From Flectonema sp. DT1601 (Eukaryota > Euglenozoa > Diplonemea > Diplonemida > Diplonemidae), in the NCBI GenBank assembly GCA_964019425.1, contig OZ025798.1, positions 620,001 through 684,000 on the forward strand: DNA of 64,000 nt, in the 5' to 3' direction. Under the pieces are notes generated by a model. The model saw nothing but the letters and a program-made list of their open reading frames with translations. It was not told the origin of the DNA and did not search any database. Below are positions 18,501 to 28,076 of this stretch, one piece after another. Position numbers and translations under genes: made by a program. Position 1 is the stretch's first letter. Each line of letters opens with the position of its first letter.

Positions 18501-19379
18501 CCAGCTGCTGTCACATCTGGCGAGCCAGTTGTACATGTTTGTGGCAATAGCGGAGTCCCATCTCACTTTGTACATGTCCTTCGCTGGTGGCTGGGTGTTG
18601 GCCCTCCACTCGTTGTGCTTGTCAAGGATGGCCTGCTCCCACTTGTTCTGCGGGCATCCAGCTCCAGAAGGAGTTCCTGCTGGTGGAGTTGGTGGTGTTG
18701 GTGCAGGTGGACTTGGTGCAGGTGGAGTTGGTGCAGGTGGAGATGGTGGTGGTGGTGCTCCAGCTCCGCAGATGTCCGGGTGCTTCGCCAACAACGATGC
18801 GTCAGGCTCGATGAGACCACCAGATCCACTCTCAAATGGCTTGGTACCGACCCAGTATCCCTGTCCTCTCTCTCCGTACTGGCATCCGATCTCCCACCAC
18901 TTTCCGTTCCATCCGTAAGGACCTGGGGATGGGCATTCCACAGCAGCGCATCCGATAGCGTAGATATTCGAGGAACTCATCTGAGTGTAGTGGGAAGTAA
19001 CTCCACCTCTGGAGGAATCAGACGCCCAGTTGTAGTCATCCTTCTCATCCCACCAAGACTGTCCGAGGTAACCCACGATACCGTCAATTGGGTCTTCACA
19101 TGCAGTACCCGCACAGTAGGCAAGGTTCTCTCCGAGGAACTCGTATCCACCGACATTCTTCCTGTATCCATCTTGGTCAGAGTGCGGCCAGTTGCTGTTA
19201 CATCTGGCGAGCCAGTTGTACATGTTTGTGGCAATAGTGGAGTCCCATCTCACTTTGTACATGTCCTTCGCTGGTGGCTGGGTGTTGGCCCTCCACTCGT
19301 TGTGCTTGTCAAGGATAGCCTGCTCCCACTTGTTACTGGGGCATCCGGCCACTGCCAGACCTGCCAGCAGCACGTTCAT
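12507..19379 (-). CDS. CAP-domain cell-surface protein 2 (six CAP domains, longest stalk)
   Basis: This is the second intact member, 2,290 residues, with the same layout: short signal sequence, six CAP domains over about 13-1,350, stalk, helix at about 2,232-2,254, conserved tail. CAP tetrad residues and the eight Cys are kept in all domains. Its extra length is all stalk. The Thr/Ser/Asp/Val/Pro part is about 340 residues of SVPDTSVPTT-type repeats, followed by about 17 KPTS units against nine in protein 1. Domains 3-4 and 5-6 are a recent 1,365-bp pair duplication, since linker variants alternate in the same order. The tail reads KKKSDEEVKFLDFMHTIDAG then NENNPMDPSFEVLRL. It lies 1.24 kb downstream of gene 1's start, in the same direction. 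The flanks match those of genes 1 and 3, so regulation is probably shared. Confidence 0.92.
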   Translation of the reverse strand: MNVLLAGLAVAGCPSNKWEQAILDKHNEWRANTQPPAKDMYKVRWDSTIATNMYNWLARCNSNWPHSDQDGYRKNVGGYEFLGENLAYCAGTACEDPIDGIVGYLGQSWWDEKDDYNWASDSSRGGVTSHYTQMSSSNIYAIGCAAVECPSPGPYGWNGKWWEIGCQYGERGQGYWVGTKPFESGSGGLIEPDASLLAKHPDICGAGAPPPPSPPAPTPPAPSPPAPTPPTPPAGTPSGAGCPQNKWEQAILDKHNEWRANTQPPAKDMYKVRWDSAIATNMYNWLARCDSSWPHSDQDRYRKNVGGYEFLGENLAYCAGTACEDPIDGIVGYLGQSWWDEKDDYNWASDSSRGGVTSHYTQMSSSNIYAIGCAAVECPSPGPYGWNGKWWEIGCQYGERGQGYWVGTKPFERGSGGLIEPDASLLAKHPDICQAGAPTPPAPTPPAPTPPAPTPPTPPTPPAGTPSGAGCPQNKWEQAILDKHNEWRANTQPPAKDMYKVRWDSAIATNMYNWLARCNSNWPHSDQDGYRKNVGGYEFLGENLAYCAGTACEDPIDGIVGYLGQSWWDEKDDYNWASDSSRGGVTSHYTQMSSSNIYAIGCAAVECPSPGPYGWNGKWWEIGCQYGERGQGYWVGTKPFERGSGGLIEPAASLLAKHPDICQAGAPTPPAPTPPAPSPPAPTPPTPPAGTPSGAGCPQNKWEQAILDKHNEWRANTQPPAKDMYKVRWDSAIATNMYNWLARCNSNWPHSDQDGYRKNVGGYEFLGENLAYCAGTACEDPIDGIVGYLGQSWWDEKDDYNWASDSSRGGVTSHYTQMSSSNIYAIGCAAVECPSPGPYGWNGKWWEIGCQYGERGQGYWVGTKPFERGSGGLIEPDASLLAKHPDICQAGAPTPPAPTPPAPTPPAPTPPTPPTPPAGTPSGAGCPQNKWEQAILDKHNEWRANTQPPAKDMYKVRWDSAIATNMYNWLARCNSNWPHSDQDGYRKNVGGYEFLGENLAYCAGTACEDPIDGIVGYLGQSWWDEKDDYNWASDSSRGGVTSHYTQMSSSNIYAIGCAAVECPSPGPYGWNGKWWEIGCQYGERGQGYWVGTKPFERGSGGLIEPAASLLAKHPDICQAGAPTPPAPTPPAPSPPAPTPPTPPAGTPSGAGCPQNKWEQAILDKHNEWRANTQPPAKDMYKVRWDSAIATNMYNWLARCNSNWPHSDQDGYRKNVGGYEFLGENLAYCAGTACEDPIDGIVGYLGQSWWDEKDDYNWASDSSRGGVTSHYTQMSSSNIYAIGCAAVECPSPGPYGWNGKWWEIGCQYGERGQGYWVGTKPFERGSGGLIEPDASLLAKHPDICSDVVPTSVPTTAVPTSVPDTSVPTTSVPDTAVPTSVPDTSVPTTSVPDTAVPTSVPDTSVPTTSVPDTAVPTSVPDTSVPTTSVPDTAVPTSVPDTSVPTTSVPTTAVPTSVPDTSVPTTSVPDTAVPTSVPDTAVPTSVPDTSVPTTSVPDTAVPTSVPDTSVPTTSVPTTAVPTSVPDTSVPTTSVPDTAVPTSVPDTSVPTTSVPDTAVPTSVPDTSVPTSVPDTSVPTTSVPTSVPDTSVPATSVPTSVPDTSVPTTSVPTTAMPTSVPDTSVPTTSVPTTAMPTSVPDTSVPTTSVPTTAMPTAAPAVVKPTSAPALTTISPPGSTATPVPGTAVPAAVVKPTSAPALTTISPPGSTATPVPGTAVPAAVVKPTSAPALTTISPPGSTATPVPGTAVPAAVVKPTSAPALTTISPPGSTATPVPGTAVPTAVVKPTSAPALTTISPPGSTATPVPGTAVPTAVVKPTSAPALTTISPPGSTATPVPGTAVPAAVVKPTSAPALTTISPPGSTATPVPGTAVPAAVVKPTSAPALTTISPPGSTATPVPGTAVPAAVVKPTSAPALTTISPPGSTATPVPGTAVPAAVVKPTSAPALTTISPPGSTATPVPGTAVPAAVVKPTSAPSLTTISPPGSTATPVPGTAVPAAVVKPTSAPALTTISPPGSTATPVPGTAVPTTPVKPTSEPSLTTMSPPGSTSTPVPGTAVPVAVVKPTSAPALTTMSPPGSTSTPVPGTAVPTTPVKPTSEPSLTTISPPGSTSTPVPGTAVPTTPVKPTSEPSLTTMSPPGSTATPVPGTAVPAAVVKPTSAPALTTISPPGSTSTPVPGTAVPAAKTPVPTTMAPLGSTATPVPGTDAPAGGYQTISPELGAGTGDPDDSSTDNWWIWLLVALGVLCACAAVIGAVVMKKKSDEEVKFLDFMHTIDAGNENNPMDPSFEVLRL

Positions 19380-20571
19380 TATTTTAGTAATGCTGAATTA
19401 TGGAAAAGGGTTTATTACGTTTCTGTACGAAAACTGGTGGAGAAGGTTGCATATAAGGGAATGGAGTCTAAAATTGCAACGCCACGCAACTTGAAAAACG
19501 AGCAGATAACCAATAAATCAGTGTCTTTTGCAAAAACGGATGCTGAATAGTGATTAAGAAAATCGCACAACCATAATAAGGTCAAGGAAAGATGCAATAA
19601 ATATACGAAGAGACCTCGTTATTCAAAATGCAAGACTTGTAAACCCCAAAAATGAACTTCTATGACAGTCTTTATAGATCATCATGTTTATTTCCTTTCT
19701 TCGGCAAGGTGAGGCATCCCTATGAGTTAGTTGGGATATTTTGCCCGCCGAGGAAATCTTGCAGAGCAAGACTTTCTTTATTACTATTTACTTTTTTTTT
19801 TTGTGTGTGTGTAGTTGTATTCCCAACATTTATCCAAGTAATCTTTCTTTATTACTCTTTTTTTTTTTTTTTTTTTGTGTGTGTGGTTGTATTCCCAACA
19901 TTTATCTAAAAACATCAGTTTCGTGCGCTGCTGCGCTTGCTTACTCAACAGTGCGAAAAATGTAAAAGGCATGAGAACGGTCGACGATTGCCCCTCGACA
20001 ATTCGCGTTCACGATGCCGGGGGAAAAAGGGGGAAAAAAAGAAACGGGTCTTTTTGAATGGCCCCATGATTAATTAAGTATTGCGTTTAAACGCAGTGTT
20101 CACTCCTCCTCCGACAGGTCACACATGTAAATTAAAGGGGTTCTGAAGGGTTAAGATAATCCGCCGGCAGCCCGAAAACCGCAAGGGGAAAAACTAACTA
20201 AAATAACCTACTACTAATGATGGGGAAAGGTGTCACCTCCTTATTCAGAAGAGGGATTACTTTATTTCATATCACCTCCTTATTCAGAAGAGGGATTACT
20301 TCATTTCATATATCAAAAATGCAAAAATAAAGCGTTGGAAAGTACAGACATCCATGTAGAGAGGAAGAAGAGAGAGAAGGACAAGAGGGATTAATATAAA
20401 AAGGAAGGTATTTGATTCTTCTGGATCGATTCCATTGTGCGCACGAGGTGGGTGCATCTTATGGGGATGACTATTAATGCCGTTGGTCATATTCGTGTTA
20501 AATACGTATTGCAGATCAATCAAGCAATACTAACAGTCAGCCACAAAAACCGCACCATGGCAAGTGGTTTC
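19380..20571 (-). repeat. Inter-gene flank between CAP genes 2 and 3
   Basis: Same spacer, 1,192 bp. It carries an internal duplication of about 75 bp (19,837-19,911) around the T-run and tgtattcccaacatttat. The spacer after gene 3 shares this duplication; the two leftward spacers lack it, so these two spacers share a more recent ancestor. Confidence 0.75.
19447..19457 (-). promoter_or_regulatory. TATA-like box upstream of CAP gene 2
   Basis: Same box and spacing as for gene 1, conserved within the duplicated flank. Confidence 0.35.
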
Positions 20572-23500
20572 CTACAGTCTCACTCCTTCAAATGCAGGGT
20601 CTATTGGGTTGTTTTCCTTTCCTGCGTCAACAGTATCCATGAAATCAAGAAATTGGACTCCTTCATCAGACTTCTTTTTCATCACAACGGCACCGATCAC
20701 AGCTGCACAAGCGAACAGCACACCGAGTGCAACTAAAAGCCAGATCCACCAGTTGTCAGTGCTGCTGTCATCCGAATCCCCCGTCCCGGCTCCCAGTTGC
20801 GGTGATATCGTCTGATAACCACCCGCAGGTGCGTCGGTACCCGGAACGGGAGTAGCAGTACTTCCAAGTGGTGCCATGGTGGTAGGAACAGGCGTTTTAG
20901 CCGCTGGTGCTGCGGTTCCTGGAACAGGAGTAGAGGTACTTCCAGGCGGTGACATAGTTGTGAGGGAAGGTTCGCTAGTTGGCTTTACAACAGCAGCTGG
21001 TACTGCGGTGCCCGGAACCGGAGTAGAGGTACTTCCAGGCGGTGACATAGTTGTGAGGGAAGGTTCGCTAGTTGGCTTTACAACAGCTGCTGGTACTGCG
21101 GTGCCCGGAACAGGAGTAGAGGTACTTCCAGGCGGTGTATTAGTTGTGAGGGCAGGTGCGCTGGTTGGTTTAACAGGTGTTGTTGGCACCGCGGTTCCCG
21201 GAACAGGGGTGGAGGTGCTTCCAGGTGGTGACATAGTTGTGAGAGCAGGTGCACTGGTTGGCTTCACAACAGCAACTGGTACTGCGGTTCCCGTAACAGG
21301 AGTAGGCGGGGTTGGTGCAGGTGGCGTTGGTGCAGGTGGAGTTGGTGCAGGTGGAGTAGGTGCAGGTGGCGTTGGTGCAGGTGGAGTTGGGGCAGGCGTG
21401 GTTGGTGCAGGTGGCGTTGGTGCAGGTGGAGTTGGTGCAGGCGGGGTTGGTGCAGGTGGAGTTGGTGCAGGTGGAGTTGGTGCAGGTGGAGTTGGTGCAG
21501 GTGGAGTTGGTGCAGGTGGGGTCGGTGCTCCAGCTCCGCAGATGTCCGGATGCTTCGCCAATAATGATGCGTCAGGCTCGATGAGACCACCAGATCCACT
21601 CTCAAATGGCTTGGTACCGACCCAGTATCCCTGTCCTCTCTCTCCGTACTGGCATCCGATCTCCCACCACTTTCCGTTCCATCCGTAAGGACCCGGGGAT
21701 GGGCATTCCACAGCAGCGCATCCGATAGCGTAGATATTCGAGGAACTCATCTGAGTGTAGTGGGAAGTAACTCCACCTCTGGAGGAATCAGACGCCCAGT
21801 TGTAATCATCCTTCTCATCCCACCAAGACTGTCCGAGGTAACCCACGATACCGTCAATTGGGTCTTCACATGCAGTACCCGCACAGTAGGCAAGGTTCTC
21901 TCCGAGGAACTCGTATCCACCGACATTCTTCCTGTATCCATCTTGGTCAGAGTGCGGCCAGCTGCTGTCACATCTGGCGAGCCAGTTGTACATGTTTGTG
22001 GCAATAGCGGAGTCCCATCTCACTTTGTACATGTCCTTCGCTGGTGGCTGGGTGTTGGCCCTCCACTCGTTGTGCTTGTCAAGGATGGCCTGCTCCCACT
22101 TATTCTGCGGGCATCCAGCTCCAGAAGGAGTTCCTGCTGGTGGAGTTGGTGGTGTTGGTGCAGGTGGAGTAGGTGCAGGCGGAGTTGGTGCAGGCGGAGT
22201 TGGTGCAGGTGGAGTTGGTGGTGGTGCTCCAGCTCCGCAGATATCCGGGTGCTTCGCCAACAACGATGCGTCAGGCTCGATGAGACCACCAGATCCACTC
22301 TCAAATGGCTTGGTACCGACCCAGTATCCCTGTCCTCTCTCTCCGTACTGGCATCCGATCTCCCACCACTTTCCGTTCCATCCGTAAGGACCTGGGGATG
22401 GGCATTCCACAGCAGCGCATCCGATAGCGTAGATGTTCGAGGAACTCATCTGAGTGTAGTGGGAAGTAACTCCACCTCTGGAGGAATCAGACGCCCAGTT
22501 GTAATCATCCTTCTCATCCCACCAAGACTGTCCGAGGTAACCCACGATACCGTCAATCGGGTCTTCACATGCAGTACCCGCACAGTAGGCAAGGTTCTCT
22601 CCGAGGAACTCGTATCCACCGACATTCTTCCTGTATCCATCTTGGTCAGAGTGCGGCCAGCTGCTGTCACATCTGGCGAGCCAGTTGTACATGTTTGTGG
22701 CAATAGCGGAGTCCCATCTCACTTTGTACATGTCCTTCGCTGGTGGCTGGGTGTTGGCCCTCCACTCGTTGTGCTTGTCAAGGATGGCCTGCTCCCACTT
22801 GTTCTGCGGGCATCCAGCTCCAGAAGGAGTTCCTGCTGGTGGAGTTGGTGGTGTTGGTGCAGGCGGGGTTGGTGCAGGTGGAGTTGGTGCAGGAGGTGTC
22901 GGTGCTCCAGCTCCGCAGATGTCCGGGTGCTTCGCCAACAATGATGCGGCAGGCTCGATGAGACCACCAGATCCACTCTCAAATGGCTTGGTACCGACCC
23001 AGTATCCCTGTCCTCTCTCTCCGTACTGGCATCCGATCTCCCACCACTTTCCGTTCCACCCGTAAGGACCTGGGGAAGGGCATTCCACAGCAGCGCATCC
23101 GATAGCGTAGATGTTCGAGGAACTCATCTGAGTGTAGTGGGAAGTAACTCCACCTCTGGAGGAATCAGACGCCCAGTTGTAGTCATCCTTCTCATCCCAC
23201 CAAGACTGTCCGAGGTAACCCACGATACCGTCAATTGGATCTTCACATGCAGTACCCGCACAGTAGGCAAGGTTCTCTCCGAGGAACTCGTATCCACCGA
23301 CATTCTTCCTGTATCCATCTTGGTCAGAGTGCGGCCAGCTGCTGTCACATCTGGCGAGCCAGTTGTACATGTTTGTGGCAATAGCGGAGTCCCATCTCAC
23401 TTTGTACATGTCCTTCGCTGGTGGCTGGGTGTTGGCCCTCCACTCGTTGTGCTTGTCAAGGATGGCCTGCTCCCACTTGTTCTGCGGGCATCCAGCTCCA

Positions 23501-26500
23501 GAAGGAGTTCCTGCTGGTGGAGTTGGTGGTGTTGGTGCAGGTGGAGTTGGTGCAGGCGGAGTTGGTGCAGGTGGGGTCGGTGCACCGGCCTGACAGATGT
23601 CCGGGTGCTTCGCCAACAATGATGCGGCAGGCTCGATGAGACCACCAGATCCACTCTCAAATGGCTTGGTACCGACCCAGTATCCCTGTCCTCTCTCTCC
23701 GTACTGGCATCCGATCTCCCACCACTTTCCGTTCCATCCGTAAGGACCTGGGGATGGGCATTCCACAGCAGCGCATCCGATAGCGTAGATGTTCGAGGAA
23801 CTCATCTGAGTGTAGTGGGAAGTAACTCCACCTCTGGAGGAATCAGACGCCCAGTTGTAGTCATCCTTCTCATCCCACCAAGACTGTCCGAGGTAACCCA
23901 CGATACCGTCAATCGGGTCTTCACATGCAGTACCCGCACAGTAGGCAAGGTTCTCTCCGAGGAACTCGTATCCACCGACATTCTTCCTGTATCCATCTTG
24001 GTCAGAGTGCGGCCAGCTGCTGTCACATCTGGCGAGCCAGTTGTACATGTTTGTGGCAATAGCGGAGTCCCATCTCACTTTGTACATGTCCTTCGCTGGT
24101 GGCTGGGTGTTGGCCCTCCACTCGTTGTGCTTGTCAAGGATGGCCTGCTCCCACTTGTTCTGCGGGCATCCAGCTCCAGAAGGAGTTCCTGCTGGTGGAG
24201 TTGGTGGTGTTGGTGCAGGTGGAGTTGGTGCAGGCGGAGTTGGTGCAGGTGGGGTCGGTGCACCGGCCTGACAGATGTCCGGGTGCTTCGCCAACAATGA
24301 TGCGGCAGGCTCGATGAGACCACCAGATCCACTCTCAAATGGCTTGGTACCGACCCAGTATCCCTGTCCTCTCTCTCCGTACTGGCATCCGATCTCCCAC
24401 CACTTTCCGTTCCACCCGTAAGGACCTGGGGAAGGGCATTCCACAGCAGCGCATCCGATAGCGTAGATGTTCGAGGAACTCATCTGAGTGTAGTGGGAAG
24501 TAACTCCACCTCTGGAGGAATCAGACGCCCAGTTGTAGTCATCCTTCTCATCCCACCAAGACTGTCCGAGGTAACCCACGATACCGTCAATTGGATCTTC
24601 ACATGCAGTACCCGCACAGTAGGCAAGGTTCTCTCCGAGGAACTCGTATCCACCGACATTCTTCCTGTATCCATCTTGGTCAGAGTGCGGCCAGCTGCTG
24701 TCACATCTGGCGAGCCAGTTGTACATGTTTGTGGCAATAGCGGAGTCCCATCTCACTTTGTACATGTCCTTCGCTGGTGGCTGGGTGTTGGCCCTCCACT
24801 CGTTGTGCTTGTCAAGGATGGCCTGCTCCCACTTGTTCTGCGGGCATCCAGCTCCAGAAGGAGTTCCTGCTGGTGGAGTTGGTGGTGTTGGTGCAGGTGG
24901 AGTTGGTGCAGGCGGAGTTGGTGCAGGTGGGGTCGGTGCACCGGCCTGACAGATGTCCGGGTGCTTCGCCAACAATGATGCGGCAGGCTCGATGAGACCA
25001 CCAGATCCACTCTCAAATGGCTTGGTACCGACCCAGTATCCCTGTCCTCTCTCTCCGTACTGGCATCCGATCTCCCACCACTTTCCGTTCCATCCGTAAG
25101 GACCTGGGGATGGGCATTCCACAGCAGCGCATCCGATAGCGTAGATGTTCGAGGAACTCATCTGAGTGTAGTGGGAAGTAACTCCACCTCTGGAGGAATC
25201 AGACGCCCAGTTGTAGTCATCCTTCTCATCCCACCAAGACTGTCCGAGGTAACCCACGATACCGTCAATCGGGTCTTCACATGCAGTACCCGCACAGTAG
25301 GCAAGGTTCTCTCCGAGGAACTCGTATCCACCGACATTCTTCCTGTATCCATCTTGGTCAGAGTGCGGCCAGCTGCTGTCACATCTGGCGAGCCAGTTGT
25401 ACATGTTTGTGGCAATAGCGGAGTCCCATCTCACTTTGTACATGTCCTTCGCTGGTGGCTGGGTGTTGGCCCTCCACTCGTTGTGCTTGTCAAGGATAGC
25501 CTGCTCCCACTTGTTCTGCGGGCATCCAGCTCCAGAAGGAGTTCCTGCTGGTGGAGTTGGTGGCGTTGGTGCAGGTGGAGTTGGTGCAGGCGGAGTTGGT
25601 GCAGGTGGGGTCGGTGCACCGGCCTGACAGATGTCCGGGTGCTTCGCCAACAATGATGCGGCAGGCTCGATGAGACCACCAGATCCACTCTCAAATGGCT
25701 TGGTACCGACCCAGTATCCCTGTCCTCTCTCTCCGTACTGGCATCCGATCTCCCACCACTTTCCGTTCCATCCGTAAGGACCTGGGGATGGGCATTCCAC
25801 AGCAGCGCATCCGATAGCGTAGATGTTCGAGGAACTCATCTGAGTGTAGTGGGAAGTAACTCCACCTCTGGAGGAATCAGACGCCCAGTTGTAATCATCC
25901 TTCTCATCCCACCAAGACTGTCCGAGGTAACCCACGATACCGTCAATTGGGTCTTCACATGCAGTACCCGCACAGTAGGCAAGGTTCTCTCCGAGGAACT
26001 CGTATCCACCGACATTCTTCCTGTATCCATCTTGGTCAGAGTGCGGCCAGCTGCTGTCACATCTGGCGAGCCAGTTGTACATGTTTGTGGCAATAGCGGA
26101 GTCCCATCTCACTTTGTACATGTCCTTCGCTGGTGGCTGGGTGTTGGCCCTCCACTCGTTGTGCTTGTCAAGGATGGCCTGCTCCCACTTGTTCTGCGGG
26201 CATCCAGCTCCAGAAGGAGTTCCTGCTGGTGGAGTTGGTGGTGTTGGTGCAGGTGGAGTTGGTGCAGGCGGAGTTGGTGCAGGTGGGGTCGGTGCACCGG
26301 CCTGACAGATGTCCGGGTGCTTCGCCAACAATGATGCGGCAGGCTCGATGAGACCACCAGATCCACTCTCAAATGGCTTGGTACCGACCCAGTATCCCTG
26401 TCCTCTCTCTCCGTACTGGCATCCGATCTCCCACCACTTTCCGTTCCATCCGTAAGGACCTGGGGATGGGCATTCCACAGCAGCGCATCCGATAGCGTAG

Positions 26501-26916
26501 ATGTTCGAGGAACTCATCTGTGTGTAGTGGGAAGTAACTCCACCTCTGGAGGAATCAGACGCCCAGTTGTAGTCATCCTTCTCATCCCACCAAGACTGTC
26601 CGAGGTAACCCACGATACCGTCAATTGGGTCTTCACATGCAGTACCCGCACAGTAGGCAAGGTTCTCTCCGAGGAACTCGTATCCACCGACATTCTTCCT
26701 GTATCCATCTTGGTCAGAGTGCGGCCAGCTGCTGTCACATCTGGCGAGCCAGTTGTACATGTTTGTGGCAATAGCGGAGTCCCATCTCACTTTGTACATG
26801 TCCTTCGCTGGTGGCTGGGTGTTGGCCCTCCACTCGTTGTGCTTGTCAAGGATAGCCTGCTCCCACTTGTTACTGGGGCATCCGGCCACTGCCAGACCTG
26901 CCAGCAGCACGTTCAT
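20572..26916 (-). CDS. CAP-domain cell-surface protein 3 (eight CAP domains, short stalk)
   Basis: This is the third intact member, 2,114 residues, with eight CAP domains over about 13-1,800. The C-terminal half trades stalk for domains: after the last HPDIC comes a long run of about sixteen APTPP units (one decayed to APTTP), then only four KPTS units before the helix at about 2,056-2,078. All domains keep WPHS, GENL, WWDE and SHYTQM. Domain variants repeat with a 1,356-bp period in the middle of the gene, again a two-domain duplication unit. The tail (KKKSDEGVQFLDFMDTVDAG and onward) differs from protein 1 at only a few residues. The family assignment is secure; ligand and role are unknown. 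Confidence 0.92.
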   Translation of the reverse strand: MNVLLAGLAVAGCPSNKWEQAILDKHNEWRANTQPPAKDMYKVRWDSAIATNMYNWLARCDSSWPHSDQDGYRKNVGGYEFLGENLAYCAGTACEDPIDGIVGYLGQSWWDEKDDYNWASDSSRGGVTSHYTQMSSSNIYAIGCAAVECPSPGPYGWNGKWWEIGCQYGERGQGYWVGTKPFESGSGGLIEPAASLLAKHPDICQAGAPTPPAPTPPAPTPPAPTPPTPPAGTPSGAGCPQNKWEQAILDKHNEWRANTQPPAKDMYKVRWDSAIATNMYNWLARCDSSWPHSDQDGYRKNVGGYEFLGENLAYCAGTACEDPIDGIVGYLGQSWWDEKDDYNWASDSSRGGVTSHYTQMSSSNIYAIGCAAVECPSPGPYGWNGKWWEIGCQYGERGQGYWVGTKPFESGSGGLIEPAASLLAKHPDICQAGAPTPPAPTPPAPTPPAPTPPTPPAGTPSGAGCPQNKWEQAILDKHNEWRANTQPPAKDMYKVRWDSAIATNMYNWLARCDSSWPHSDQDGYRKNVGGYEFLGENLAYCAGTACEDPIDGIVGYLGQSWWDEKDDYNWASDSSRGGVTSHYTQMSSSNIYAIGCAAVECPSPGPYGWNGKWWEIGCQYGERGQGYWVGTKPFESGSGGLIEPAASLLAKHPDICQAGAPTPPAPTPPAPTPPAPTPPTPPAGTPSGAGCPQNKWEQAILDKHNEWRANTQPPAKDMYKVRWDSAIATNMYNWLARCDSSWPHSDQDGYRKNVGGYEFLGENLAYCAGTACEDPIDGIVGYLGQSWWDEKDDYNWASDSSRGGVTSHYTQMSSSNIYAIGCAAVECPSPGPYGWNGKWWEIGCQYGERGQGYWVGTKPFESGSGGLIEPAASLLAKHPDICQAGAPTPPAPTPPAPTPPAPTPPTPPAGTPSGAGCPQNKWEQAILDKHNEWRANTQPPAKDMYKVRWDSAIATNMYNWLARCDSSWPHSDQDGYRKNVGGYEFLGENLAYCAGTACEDPIDGIVGYLGQSWWDEKDDYNWASDSSRGGVTSHYTQMSSSNIYAIGCAAVECPSPGPYGWNGKWWEIGCQYGERGQGYWVGTKPFESGSGGLIEPAASLLAKHPDICQAGAPTPPAPTPPAPTPPAPTPPTPPAGTPSGAGCPQNKWEQAILDKHNEWRANTQPPAKDMYKVRWDSAIATNMYNWLARCDSSWPHSDQDGYRKNVGGYEFLGENLAYCAGTACEDPIDGIVGYLGQSWWDEKDDYNWASDSSRGGVTSHYTQMSSSNIYAIGCAAVECPSPGPYGWNGKWWEIGCQYGERGQGYWVGTKPFESGSGGLIEPAASLLAKHPDICGAGAPTPPAPTPPAPTPPAPTPPTPPAGTPSGAGCPQNKWEQAILDKHNEWRANTQPPAKDMYKVRWDSAIATNMYNWLARCDSSWPHSDQDGYRKNVGGYEFLGENLAYCAGTACEDPIDGIVGYLGQSWWDEKDDYNWASDSSRGGVTSHYTQMSSSNIYAIGCAAVECPSPGPYGWNGKWWEIGCQYGERGQGYWVGTKPFESGSGGLIEPDASLLAKHPDICGAGAPPPTPPAPTPPAPTPPAPTPPAPTPPTPPAGTPSGAGCPQNKWEQAILDKHNEWRANTQPPAKDMYKVRWDSAIATNMYNWLARCDSSWPHSDQDGYRKNVGGYEFLGENLAYCAGTACEDPIDGIVGYLGQSWWDEKDDYNWASDSSRGGVTSHYTQMSSSNIYAIGCAAVECPSPGPYGWNGKWWEIGCQYGERGQGYWVGTKPFESGSGGLIEPDASLLAKHPDICGAGAPTPPAPTPPAPTPPAPTPPAPTPPAPTPPAPTPPAPTPPAPTTPAPTPPAPTPPAPTPPAPTPPAPTPPAPTPPTPVTGTAVPVAVVKPTSAPALTTMSPPGSTSTPVPGTAVPTTPVKPTSAPALTTNTPPGSTSTPVPGTAVPAAVVKPTSEPSLTTMSPPGSTSTPVPGTAVPAAVVKPTSEPSLTTMSPPGSTSTPVPGTAAPAAKTPVPTTMAPLGSTATPVPGTDAPAGGYQTISPQLGAGTGDSDDSSTDNWWIWLLVALGVLFACAAVIGAVVMKKKSDEGVQFLDFMDTVDAGKENNPIDPAFEGVRL

Positions 26917-28076
26917 TGTTTTAGTAATGCTGAATTATGGAAAAAGGTTTATTACGTTTCTGTACGAAAACTGGTGGAGAAGGTTGCATATAAGGGAATG
27001 GAGTCTAAAATTGCAACGCCATGCAACTTGAAAAACGAGCAGATAACTAATAAATCAGTGTCTTTTGCAAAAACACGGATTGGATGCTGAATAGTGATTA
27101 AGAAAATCGCACACCTATAATATGGTCAAGGAAAGATGCAATAAATATACGAAGAGACCTCGTTATTCAAAATGTAAGACTTGTAAACCCCAAAAATGAA
27201 CTTCTATGACAGTCTTTATAGATCATCATGTTTATTTCCTTTCTTCGGCAAGGTGAGGCATCCCTATGAGTTAGTTGGGATATTTTGCCCGCCGAGGAAA
27301 TCTTGCAGAGCAAGACTTCTTTATTACTATTTACTTTTTTTTTTTGTGTGTGTGTAGTTGTATTCCCAACATTTATCCAAGTAATCTTTCTTTATTACTC
27401 TTTTTTTTTTTTTTTTTTTGTGTGTGTGGTTGTATTCCCAACATTTATCTAAAAACATCAGTTTCGTGTGCTGCTGCGCTTGCTTACTCAACAGTGCGAA
27501 AAATGTAAAAGGCATGAGAACGGTCGACGATTACCCCTCGACAATTCGCGTTCACGATGCCGGGGGAAAAAAGGGGGAAAAAAAGAAACGGGTCTTTTTG
27601 AATGGCCCCATGATTAATTAAGTATTGCGTTTAAACGCAGTGTTCACTCCTCCTCCGACAGGTCACACATGTAAATTAAAGGGGTTCTGAAGGGTTAAGA
27701 TAATCCGCCGGCAGCCCGAAAACCGCAAGGGGAAAAACTAACTAAAATAACCTACTACTAATGATGGGGAAAGGTGTCACCTCCTTATTCAGAAGAGGGA
27801 TAACTTCATTTCATATATCAAAAATGCAAAAATAAAGCGTTGGAAAGTACAGACATCCATGTAGAGAGGAAGAAGAGAGAGAAGGACAAGAGGGATTAAT
27901 ATAAAAAGGAAGGTATTTGATTCTTCTGGATCGATTCCATTGTGCGCACGAGGTGGGTGCATCTTATGGGGATGACTATTAATGCCTTTGGTCATATTCG
28001 TGTTAAAGACGTACTGCGGATCAATCAAGCAATACTAACAGTCAGCCACAAAAACCGCACCATGGCAAGTGGTTTC
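26917..28076 (-). repeat. Inter-gene flank between CAP gene 3 and truncated gene 4
   Basis: Same spacer, 1,160 bp, with the same T-run duplication as the spacer at 19,380 and a single copy of the 39-bp unit. Confidence 0.75.
26984..26994 (-). promoter_or_regulatory. TATA-like box upstream of CAP gene 3
   Basis: Same box and spacing as for genes 1 and 2, conserved within the duplicated flank. Confidence 0.35.
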